This document shows positions 45,676-55,519 of a DNA stretch of 64,000 bases, in pieces. The notes beneath the pieces were generated by a model, which was not told the origin of the DNA, ran no database searches, and saw only the letters and a list, made by a program, of their open reading frames with translations. The position numbers were made by a program, and so were the translations under genes. Origin of the DNA: Batrachochytrium dendrobatidis JAM81 (lineage: Eukaryota > Chytridiomycota > Chytridiomycetes > Rhizophydiales); contig NW_006281107.1 of the NCBI RefSeq assembly GCF_000203795.2, positions 16,204-80,203 on the forward strand. Direction: 5' to 3'. The first letter of the stretch is position 1. Every line of letters starts with the position of its first letter.

Positions 45676-48600
45676 ATGGTAGAACAAATAGACTTGGTCC
45701 CAACTCGGGGAAAGCAGATTGTTTTTAAAACAGGAAAACCTAGACAGACTGGTGCACTGGTACGAAAAGCCGTCGCTGCTCAGAAACGTCAGATATGCAC
45801 TAGTCTCTGTTGCACTGCGTAAGTAATGCATGAATACTCGGTGATTTTTCAGTGCAACATGTTTTTATTAATGCATCTATACCTTGGTGTCATTAGAATG
45901 TGTCCTTTGTTGACAACAAGTTTCATTGCTCTAGCTGCCGCTTATGGCGGCACTTACTATGGCTCATATGGCGCAATGGGTCTTCCCGACGGTAAATATC
46001 ATGATCCAATAGCCCGACTATTTCAACACTAGTGTTCTTACTGCTACCATCTTGTGTGTTATCGATTGTTCATGTTTCAAGCCCATGTGCAATGTTCCGA
46101 CGTGCATGCCAATTCAGAACTCAATGTGCCGTATTGGATGAACGATTACAATGTTCCTGAGCCTAGATATAGTTTTCCAAAAACGACTCTGTTTGGCAAT
46201 CCTGACTTTATAAACAAGGAAAATAACATATTCCACACCAACTGGGCTCAGTCTCGCACTGTCATGTCGGGTGATCAAGTGTTTCTGGGCATGTTCAAAA
46301 CCTGTAGGTGATACTGTGGATTACACCTTCAAATTTACGTGTAATGACTTTGAATGCGTCCATGTATATAATAGGTACAAACTGGTATGGTGAAGACTAT
46401 GCTCAAAGCATGACAAACACCTACGATATATTCACCGATGCTGTTGGAAATCAAGTTCGTGATTCGTAAGTAATAGCGTATTACCAAACAATCCTGCTTG
46501 TCAGTATTGTAACTTGTGTATTCATTCTACTCTATTGTACAATGATTGATTTTAGCACGTATACTTCAGAACCTGAAGGAGGCTGGTTTGACGTTCTATC
46601 TCAATACAATACTACCTGGGATCAAATCATGATCAAAAGTTCGCCAAAAGTCCAGCCTTCTACTCTTTACGTCTTCAATAGCCTCCAAAAACGCTCGTGG
46701 TATCTGTACGCTGCAGATCCAAGCGTCAACATCTCGCAAATTGGCACTCGTCCTCAAGGTCCTGCTTTTCCACTTTCAGATCTAATAAAAGCACCATCAA
46801 ATCCTGCGTTTGCTATTCCCGCTGCTGCTCCTCGCACTCCCAATGATACTGTGGCTAATGGCCTCTTTGGAACGATTCCGACTCGTTACTATCTTGATTT
46901 TGACCCATTTACCAATCACGGCCCAACTGCCAATGTCACTGCTGTTCCTTGGTATGTCCCTGCTATCAATGAAGCATCCATGGAAGAGTACATTCTTGCC
47001 GCCCTAAAATCAAGTAGCACGGCTATTGGATTTATTGACAAAACTGCACTCTCAGGCTACGTTAACAACTACAAGGGCTTTTTTTATGTCAACCAAGCCA
47101 TTGGAAACGCGTTAAAAAACGTTCCTCATGGTGGTATTTACTTCAAAATGGTAGATCACGCCAAAAAACAATATGCTGTCAATATGAATATTGGAACCAA
47201 CAGTTTGCTTCAAATAGCTCATAATTTTCCTAGTCCAGGAGATCGTCAACTAGTGCAGCTAACCCAACTGAGCAACGCCTTTTTGCGCAATAGCGATCCA
47301 GTGAAACTAGGCCACGCTTCCATCACACAGGGACTACGTGTTATGCCACGTATTGTCAAGGACCCATTCAAGTCTATGCTTGGCAACTCGTTAGCAAGCT
47401 TCATATACCCATTTGCTATTTCGTTCTTACTTCCCATGTTTGTGATTGATCTCGTACAAGAAAAAGAGTCCAAGGTGTTGATCATGATGCGAATGAATGG
47501 CTTGAGTTCTACTGCGTACTATATCAGCCAATACCTCACGTTCATCACGCTGTATCTCATCTCTGCCGTAATCTTTTACATTTGTGGTAGTGCATACAGT
47601 CTTTCACTGTTTGTAAATACGGCACCTGCGGTATTGATTCTTGTGCTGTTTCTTTGGGGCAATGCGCAAGTGTCGATTGCCTTTTTTTTGTCGGCTCTTT
47701 TCAAGCGTAGTCGACTGGCACTTGTGTCGGTATTTTTGTTGGTCATTTGCGGTGTGATGATTGCAGTGACGTTTGATACTATGATTGGCAACAACACCAT
47801 TTCACCCTACTTTTTTCTGTGGCCGCCATTTGCATTCTATCGTGCTTTGGGTGTTTTGAATCGTGCTTCGTTCCAAGAAGGTATGACTCCATACACCATG
47901 AGCATGCTTCAGTCTGGCGATCAAGTGTATATTGCCACTGTTGTTCTTGCTGCCTCGACTCCGATTTTTCTCATTCTAGCTACATATCTGATTTCAGTTC
48001 TGCCGTCCGAGTTTGGTGTTAGCCGGCCGTGGCATTTCCCCCTAACTAGTCTTTTTACCAATTCCAACAAAAAAATCGATCTAGAAGCCCAGCTTGCCAT
48101 TTCCAAGGCACTGAATGCAAATGAAATCCAACACGAGGATCAAGATGTTGTGAATGAGCGAAGTCGTGTAGACAGCGATCAGTTTGATCCAAACTCACCA
48201 TTGGTGATTCGTCACATACGTAAAGTCTATGCTAGCCGAAGCGGTGCGGGTCCAAAGATTGCCGTCAAGGATGTTACATTTGCTGTTGAGGAAGGTGTTG
48301 TTTTTGGGTTACTTGGACCAAACGGTGCTGGTAAAACCACTTTGATCAGCATATTGACTGGGCTGTATGAAGCCACGAGTGGATCTGCCTTGCTTGGCGG
48401 ATTTGACGTTCAAACTCAAACCAGTGAGGTGTACAAAAGTATTGGTTTTTGTCCTCAGTTTAATATTTTGTGGGAATACCTTACTGTGCAAGAACATTTA
48501 TACTTTTATGCTCGTCTCAAGGGGATTTTCAAGGAGGATGAAGATTTGGCTGTTCATCAAGCCATTGTAAGTGTTGCACTTGAAGAACAATGGGATCGTG

Positions 48601-49163
48601 AAGTTCGTGAGCTGTCTGGAGGTCAGCAACGCCGTGTAAGCATTGCTATTGCGCTGCTAGGAAACCCCAAAGTTGTTTTCCTGGATGAGCCCACAACTGG
48701 ACTTGATCCAGAAGTGCGACGACAGATTTGGAGTATTATTGAGCAAGCTAAACGTGACAAAACCATTGTTCTTACTACTCACTCGATGGAAGAAGCCGAG
48801 GCTTTATGTCAGCGTATTGGTATGATGGCAAAAGGCACTGTCAGATGTTTGGCTAACCCTACTCGGCTTAAGCAAGTCTATGGATCTGGATATCGTGTTC
48901 ATCTGAATGCACTTCAACACGATATTGATCGCGCATGTGCATTTGTCGAGTCTGTTCTTCCAAATGGATGGGTCAAGATTGACTCATTTGCTACGAATGC
49001 ATTGTACGAATTTCCTGCTGCTTCAGGCACACTGACACAGCTGTTTCAGGCTGTCGAAGCTGGCAAAGCTCGACATGGTATTCTTGATTGGGGTGTGGGG
49101 CAAACTACTCTTGAAGAAGTATTTGTTCGTTTGATTAGCGAAAATGATGCTGATGCCGACTAG
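45676..49163 (+). CDS. ABCA-family half transporter (paralog)
   Basis: Five exons can be joined in frame: 45,676-45,818, 45,897-45,991, 46,082-46,303, 46,375-46,465 and 46,556-49,163, giving 1,052 residues with GT-AG introns of 71-90 bp. The N-terminus (GALVRKAVAAQKRQICTSLC) is cytosolic and is followed by the first TM. A long luminal or extracellular loop precedes five more TMs (about 47,380-48,000). The ATPase has Walker A GPNGAGKTT, Q-loop CPQFNILWEYL, signature LSGGQQRRVS, Walker B VVFLDEPTTGLDP and TTHSMEEAE. It ends with the ABCA-type TTLEEVFVRLISEN. All catalytic motifs are intact. The substrate is probably a lipid, as inferred from the subfamily. Confidence 0.92.
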
Positions 49164-49280
49164 ATCTAAAAGTTGGATAATGTCCAAAATGTATTGGTTT
49201 CAACAGCTTGGTCAAATAATCGTGTACAACTATGAAATAAAATAGGCTGTAAAATATTGTCTTTTTTTGCATGGCGGAAA

Positions 49281-49620
49281 TTCCTATTTGACTTCAAACT
49301 TGACGATCGTGCAATGTATGGCTATACCAAAAGTGAAAGATCCAAAACACCAGTTTAAAACTATAGTTTGGTTGTGTAACTCCTGATGATTGGTGTGTTT
49401 GGAGACTAATCAAAAGCATTGGATGCTGTAATATCCCAAAGCTTTCTAAACACATACCGAGTGTTGATTCAGGTCAATCTGTAGTAGGAAAGCACAATAA
49501 ATATTCAACTATTGTTTATTTCAAGGGATCGACCACTGCAAAATAAATACAAGTGTTTCGTTTTACATGAATACGATTGTAAATCAAGTAATACAATGTT
49601 CAACATGATATTGTGAGATT
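49281..49620 (+). pseudogene. Mariner-like transposase remnant
   Basis: The sequence parallels 7,540-7,690 (AATGTATGGCTATACCAAA, AAAACTATAGT, TCAAAAGCATTGGATGCTGTAATAT) and then the transposon flank at 8,000-8,080 (TATTGTTTATTTCAAG, TTTTACATGAATACGATTGTAAA). It is heavily mutated with a large internal deletion. It shows that the transposon family also reached the gene-dense part. Confidence 0.55.
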
Positions 49621-49649
49621 GTATATGCATTGCTCAATTCAACAAATAT

Positions 49650-49722
49650 GCCTTTATAGCTCAGCTGGGAGAGCGTTAGACTGAAGATCTAAATGTCCCG
49701 CGTTCAATCCGCGGTGAAGGCA
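49650..49722 (+). tRNA. tRNA-Phe (GAA)
   Basis: The 73-nt cloverleaf has acceptor GCCTTTA/TGAAGGC plus discriminator A, D arm GCTC..GAGC and anticodon stem TTAGA/TCTAA. The loop is CTGAAGA (anticodon GAA). The T arm reads CCGCG TTCAATC CGCGG. A T run (TTTTTACTTTT) follows. Confidence 0.95.
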
Positions 49723-51026
49723 TTTTTACTTTTCATATTTTATACTTTTGCATTCATACTCCAACATTTGTCTATTGCTTGAGTTGATGTTGGCTGTCAC
49801 TGTTTTTGATTGTAGATGATCATCTTGGTGTATTCCAGTTTTGTATGTATTGATTCGTGTAATGGCTTGTTCCAAATCATTCAAATCTGGATCATCAAAG
49901 CATGTCAGATTACATGACAGATCATCTGTTCATTACCCTGACTTGTAACATCAATGACCTTGTACATGATTCCAACTAAAAGCACATGTGATGATACTAT
50001 CGAGTGTTCTGTTTGAACCAATACTGCCATTTTGTTGTTCAGATCACATTCCCAAAACATCTGCTTGATCAGTCCACCAAGCTATTCACTTTATATTTTA
50101 TTGTATTTCGAATATCCATCCATTTAATGATATGGTTGTTGGTCAACCTGGATTGTAAATTGCATGTATCTGACAATATATATTTGCCAAGGTGGATTTT
50201 GATCCAAACGTGGATGTTAAAGTGTATCCGAGTCAACAATTGATATACATTGTATAATCTGCAATCATTGATCATGTATAGACTGTATAGAATGAATTAT
50301 ATCAACATTCATACAGATGGCTAGTGTTGGAAAGATCTGGTTCAGTTTGAGCAAGTGTATGAATTAATGATTGTGTCAAGTAGTCAAACTACCATTCCGG
50401 TAGATCAATAATAGTTTGTAGTTGATCAACCGATTAGTAGACGCCATTGAATGTTGGACTAAAAACCTCGTATGAAAATAAGCAACAACCAATATCTGCA
50501 ATGAACTGATTATAATCAAGTCTAGTATCCAACATGGTTATTGATGGTCCAACTCATACTCTATTGATTCTATACCAATACATCAACATTTTTGATTTTT
50601 CGTTTACTTGGTGATTGTCGTATTAGCTTTAATTGGCAACGTTCAATATTTACAGTTGATATACTACCCAACAAGCCAACACTGTACACCAACAGCATGC
50701 AATCAAGGTCGTGATGCAACAAAACAAAACTGCCGAGTATTTACTGTAGACTTGACACAATAACGTTGGGTAAAAAACAAACAAGCATAATAATTGTAAC
50801 TTGATATATACTAAAACCATTATATTAAACCGATCTGGCTTAAGATAGATTCAGAAGTTGAAAATGCTGGGTATTTTTAGTGATCATGTATTAAATATAT
50901 AGCCATCACAATATGGCAATATATTTAATATACAGTCAAGAAGAGTATTGTATATTAGATTTGAACCAACACATAATGCAATGCATGTTTAGTAAAGGCA
51001 CGCATGACTGGAAATCGATACCAACT
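49723..51026. other. Intergenic DNA between tRNA genes, no gene seen
   Basis: Only short chance frames occur on both strands. No repeat or RNA structure is recognised by eye. Confidence 0.4.
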
Positions 51027-51098
51027 TGCCCCCTTCGAGGTTTGAACACGAATCTCTCGAGCTTAAGTCGAGCGCTCTCCCAGTTGAGCTAAAAGGGC
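51027..51098 (-). tRNA. tRNA with TAA anticodon (Leu-decoding) and short variable loop
   Basis: The 72-nt cloverleaf has acceptor GCCCTTT/AGGGGGC with discriminator A, D arm GCTC-AACTGGGA-GAGC, and anticodon stem CTCGA/TCGAG. The loop is CTTAAGC, so the anticodon is TAA, which reads the Leu codon UUA. The variable loop is only about 4 nt, whereas eukaryotic tRNA-Leu normally has a long variable arm. The T arm (TCGTG TTCAAAC CTCGA) has one T-T mismatch, and two or three acceptor pairs are G-T. It is either an unusual tRNA with mismatched identity or a decaying tRNA gene. Confidence 0.75.
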
Positions 51099-51339
51099 AT
51101 TATCATACCTATTCCTGGTAAATATGACTCGAGTTTACAATGTTTCATTCGAGTCAATTTTCGCAGCCTTGATGAGTCGATTTCGAGGTTAAATTGAATA
51201 TAAATTCGCGTCAATCGACAAAAATGGACATGGAAATACTAAAATGATAGCAAGTGTTTTTCATGGTATCTAGTATTGATTTAACCCATTATATCATTTG
51301 TTTGATGCACTATATCAATGCATGAGATACTAGTCAAAG

Positions 51340-51665
51340 TGGATGACAAAGAGTAATGTTTATATTTTAACTTGGTTTCATCATATTTAACAGACATTCT
51401 GATAGCATCAAACAGATTGCTGTTGCATTTCAATATGAACTGTTGTAACATTGCACAACTGTTTTAGGTTAGTGTACAGACTCGAAACATCAGATTGTCG
51501 CTGTGGTACAATCAATAAATGGTCCTACCATTCAGATCAACAATCTACTGATATTTTCAAAAACAACGAGGATTCAATCCAATCATACAAGTGGATTTTA
51601 TGCAAGTACTTTTCAAACATGATACACACTGATAATGATAGTTACTGACAATTTTTCATTTATTT
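51340..51665 (+). repeat. Direct repeat left of the 51,769 gene
   Basis: The copy begins GTGGATGACAAAGAGTAAT and contains TTTAACTTGGTTTCATCATA, CTGTTGTAACATTGCACAAC and TGTTTTAGGTTAGTGTACA. It ends near TTACTGACAATTTTTCATTT. The same order recurs at 52,495-52,800 with moderate divergence after the first 150 bp, and a third, weaker relative lies at about 22,630-22,850. Confidence 0.7.
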
Positions 51666-51768
51666 TTCCATTTTGATCCTTTTTATCACCAGCTGTGATG
51701 CCTGAAACTGACAAGACGAATGAATGAAAAACCGAACCGTCTAATCTAGGTCCAATCCAGACGGCCGC

Positions 51769-52200
51769 CTACTTCTTGTAAAATATGCCTTGTGGATTCT
51801 CAAGGTCGCGTTGATAGACTGCCTTGGGGTTTTTCCCTAGCAGTGTGACACTAATCTCATCAACAGGCTCATCGGGACCGCCAAAATTCTTGCTATTGAT
51901 AAAGGAAACGTTGTGCGAGAGACGAGACATCTTTTGTTCTCTCAAGTCGTTTAGGCCACGTATATCGTCATAGTTGACCTTGTAGCTCACGCCATCGACA
52001 TCCAGTACATTGATTTGTTTCTCGCCTGTGAAGCTGGCAGGTACAACGCCGGAGCCGTCTCGTTTATATGCTTTGGGTTGATTGTAGAATTTACTGGATG
52101 GATTAATAAATCGTGAACCAGGAAGGGGGAGGGTGGAGATTGAAGTAGGACCAAAAGTCAACGCAACTGTTATGGCCACGGAGAGTGCAACAAGATGCAT
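51769..52200 (-). CDS. Small secreted protein with a possible kexin site
   Basis: A single exon encodes 143 residues. A signal peptide (MHLVALSVAITVALTFGPTS) and a pro-like segment end in a dibasic KR (PKAYKRDGSGVV, about residue 47), a typical kexin cleavage site that would release a mature protein of about 96 residues. The mature part has no cysteine and includes INVLDVDGVSYKVNYDDIRG and VSFINSKNFGG. No domain is recognised. The gene is framed by 300-bp direct repeats, suggesting it was inserted or duplicated as a cassette. The function is unknown. Confidence 0.7.
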   Translation of the reverse strand: MHLVALSVAITVALTFGPTSISTLPLPGSRFINPSSKFYNQPKAYKRDGSGVVPASFTGEKQINVLDVDGVSYKVNYDDIRGLNDLREQKMSRLSHNVSFINSKNFGGPDEPVDEISVTLLGKNPKAVYQRDLENPQGIFYKK

Positions 52201-52494
52201 TTTAATTAAAATAAGGGTATACTGCAGTAGAGTGCTGAGAGAGGGTTGGGATATATGAAAAAGTGGATCGACTGGTTTGACTGCAGGAGGGTTAATGCAT
52301 CAATTATATAATCGTTGTGCTCGTGGAGAATTTTGTAACGTTTCAGCTGATGGGAACAAGAGTCGTGAATGTGGCACGCAGCAGGCTTGCAATTAGACGC
52401 CTTGATGATGGCATCAGTGCACACATCAGAATTGTGGGGTTGAAGGCGGAAGCTGCCTACCACGATGGAACATATCGAGTATTCAAGCTGAAAA

Positions 52495-52800
52495 CAAAGT
52501 GGATGACAAAGAGTAATATTTATATTTTAACTTGGTTTCATCATATTTAACAGACATTTTGATAGCATTAAACAGGTTGCTGTTACATTTCAATATAAAC
52601 TGTTGTAACATTGCACAACTGTTTTAGGTTAGTGTACAAACTATATTTGTAGAGCATCAAGACTCGTGTCGGAACAAGATCAAGTTAAATTGTCGTCATG
52701 GTACACGAGATACGAGCAATGAATAATTCTGCCATTCAAAACAACAATCTACCGATATTTTCAAAACAACACATTGATGGTCGCTGACAATTTCTTATTT
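52495..52800 (+). repeat. Direct repeat right of the 51,769 gene
   Basis: This is the second copy of 51,340-51,665 in the same orientation. The first 150 bp match closely (GTGGATGACAAAGAGTAATA through TTTTAGGTTAGTGTACAAAC); the rest is diverged and ends CGCTGACAATTTCTTATTTT. Confidence 0.7.
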
Positions 52801-52917
52801 TATTCCATCTCTTGATTCTCATACCCTTTGTCACCAACTGTGACAATCAGATTGCTTTGAGCAATTGAACAACTCAATTCAATAGCAAGCAAACGATAGT
52901 GTCCAAATACAAATCAG

Positions 52918-54251
52918 TTATGACAAACATATTCGTCCATCTTTTGATCCAATAGCAATCATATGCCTATCGAGTTTGTTGGATAAAGTGTCTTGTTTGG
53001 GTTGTAAAAGTAGTTTAGATTGCGTCGAGTTGGAAGTTAAAGAATTCTGAACTAGTAATTCGGTAATAAAACATGGACAACATTCCATACACTTGATGGA
53101 TTCCTTGAAAGCTTGCACAACGTTGGTGCATTTTAACTTTTTTGAAGGTTTAAATCGTCTTAATGCACCATCCCATCCTGCAGTTATAATTTCACTTCCA
53201 TCGAAAACAATTCTGACATCAGAAGTGCCAGTCGACGGGAGTTCAGTTCGATGGTATTCCAATACGCTACCATTATGATCGAATTCAGTAGAAAACAAAA
53301 CCAATTGATTGTCTGCAGCAACAGATACACCCCAAGTTCCTGCTTTAGATGGTGCAACTGGAATAGTCAAATTGGATAGTTGATGTCTGCCAACAATATC
53401 AAGCGACATGACGGGCTCTATATGAAACTGCATGATGCCAAGACGAGTTCCATTGATAACATTCCAAATAATAATATGTCCAGATTCGTATCCAGCAGCC
53501 AATAAAAACAAACAATCTGATCGAGTTTCAGTGCTGATAGTGGATGATTCAGGCTGATTAAAGAACTGCATGCACATTACAATGCCCGTCTTGACATGTG
53601 TGTTGGACTCGAGTCCAATAGATCGAATCATGTACGAGCGAGTGGTATAGTCAAATATATCGATCCGGTTAGAATCAGTCAAGTTTGGAATAGCAAATAG
53701 AACATGGTTGAATGCATCCATCTGTTTGTAAGCCATAGCAAACCGACAAAAGTTGAGCGAGTTTGTTGGAAATGAGTAGATGGGAGTAGGTGATGGACCA
53801 AATGACACCAATTGAGGATCCAAGGCTTTACCAGCAGTACTACAGATAATGTCATTCAAAGACCAAATATGTACAGTATTGTCTCTACCTTGACTAGATG
53901 GATTGAATAATGATGAATCAATATGCCAAACAGTCCAATCTAGTCTGATTTAATCGAATCACCATACAAGTACCTAGCAATGCAAATAGACAATTCATGA
54001 CAATCATCAGTCAAATGAGTAGTCAAATGAGTACTAAATGATTGTAAATGTAATATTCCACCAGATGTAGAATGTATTGGAGGATGAGCTTGCCAGGCAC
54101 GAATAGGACGTCGATACACCAGATCCCATAAATATAACCAGCCAGCAGAATCACCAGAAGCTAGCAATGGATTAGTGAGTGAATCTTTATCATATGGAGG
54201 AAACGATAAAGCAGTAAGTTCATTCTGATGGCCACGTAGAGTGAACATCAT
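52918..54251 (-). CDS. Asa1/GNB1L-like WD40-repeat protein
   Basis: The protein starts at ATG 54,251 with FTLRGHQNELTALSF and LLASGDSAGWLYLWDLVYRR, the first WD40 unit. It continues after a frame change at about 53,933-53,965 with SSQGRDNTVHIWSLND and several weaker repeats (LLAAGYESGHIIIWNV, IITAGWDGALRRF, AIGSKDGRICL) to the TAA at 52,918. The order, the HGRDNTVHIW-like motif and a length of about 420-435 residues fit ASTRA-associated protein 1, a partner of TTT/TELO2 and PIKK-kinase maturation. The frame change can be removed only by a GT-AG gap of 29 nt, too short for a normal intron, so the join is uncertain. Confidence 0.75.
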
Positions 54252-54402
54252 GCATTACAGTCGATTATTTTATTATTCTGACAACTTTCAATCCAAAAAT
54301 TAAACAATTTTATCAACTTTTAATTCCAAAAATTAAACAGTTTTATTTCAAATTTGCAAGGCTGTTGAAAGATGAAATGCATTTATACGCGAGCCAGTCG
54401 AT

Positions 54403-54642
54403 TTAGTTTTGCTCGCAGTGTCCAGTGTCGGATCCTTCTGGAACGACGCAATGCTGAGACATTGTGCAGTAATGGCCTTTCATGCACCAACCGATGGGTC
54501 TGCACATGGTGGTTCTGCTGCTTGATGCAAGAACTAGACATTGTTCGCCTGGTGGGCATCCTGCATTACTACGGCAGCCACGATGGGTTCTGGCTGAAAC
54601 GGTAGCGGCAAGAATAGCAACAATCAGAGTAGAAAAAAGCAT
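54403..54642 (-). CDS. Small secreted cysteine-rich protein
   Basis: A single exon encodes 79 residues. A signal peptide (MLFSTLIVAILAATVSA) is followed by a mature chain of about 62 residues with eight cysteines (RGCRSNAGC, GEQC, TTMC, GWC, HYC, QHC, GHC), enough for four disulfides. This size and cysteine density are typical of fungal effector-like or antimicrobial proteins, but I recognise no named family. It lies 151 bp from the divergent Asa1-like gene's start and is transcribed in the same direction. The function is unknown. Confidence 0.75.
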   Translation of the reverse strand: MLFSTLIVAILAATVSARTHRGCRSNAGCPPGEQCLVLASSSRTTMCRPIGWCMKGHYCTMSQHCVVPEGSDTGHCEQN

Positions 54643-55519
54643 TTGAAGAGTTGAAGTACTATTGGTAAATCTAATGTCTAAAAGTTCATGATATGATGGC
54701 TATATATAAAGTCGGACGTTTTTTATTCGGAAGCGTGTTGCCAACCAAGTTCTTGTGATAATCTAGGAACCTGTCCATACGCCTCATGTCTAGTAATTGT
54801 TTCAGTTGAATCATATGCTTGTAATCACACTTGGGTATCGTGGATATTGGAAGCTGCTGGCCAATCAATTGTGATTTAGTACTGAAACAGGGTTAATTTA
54901 CGGGTTAATTATCAATGCCATGTGTGGAATTAACATGATGGCCCGCATAATGTCAAACTTGAAAATCAACCCGATTTCGAGCTTCATGCTCAGGTTTACT
55001 GTGATTTGCCATAGGATTACGGGATGAATCAAGTGTAAACATGCTTGGTGCTTGGCAATATGCTCTACGTTTTGTATACATCTAGCCTACACAGCTTTAA
55101 TCGGTATCCGAAATTTATACCAATACTACGTAGTGTTTTGCATCAACACATGACTTGCCAAAGGTATAGTGTTCATCAAATCACTATTTTTCTACTATAG
55201 GAAGCTGATCTTGATCTTGAATCACAACTAATGACAAGGAAACATAATGGAAAAGTTCCGATAGTTATCAGTGTTGTCACTATTTAAAAAGTACTTGCAT
55301 AAAATACATTCAACCGCACTTGTGTGTGATTGGGTTTGCTTGTTCAACTTGCACTACCACATTCAATACTTTTTTGAGCTCGAGTAGGTTTGGAAGTTGC
55401 AGGTTTGTATTGTGGGCTGCAAGTTCGCGTTGTCATGTTTATTATATCTAAAGACAGGAATAGAAACATCCTGACAAGAACATCAAGGGTAATGATTACT
55501 GACAATTTCTCATTTTATT
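54643..55519. other. Intergenic DNA, no gene seen
   Basis: Short frames occur without motifs. The end (55,489-55,519) reads AATGATTACTGACAATTTCTC, the same words as the ends of the repeats at 51,640 and 52,775, so a repeat fragment may abut the 3' end of the intersectin-like gene. Confidence 0.4.
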
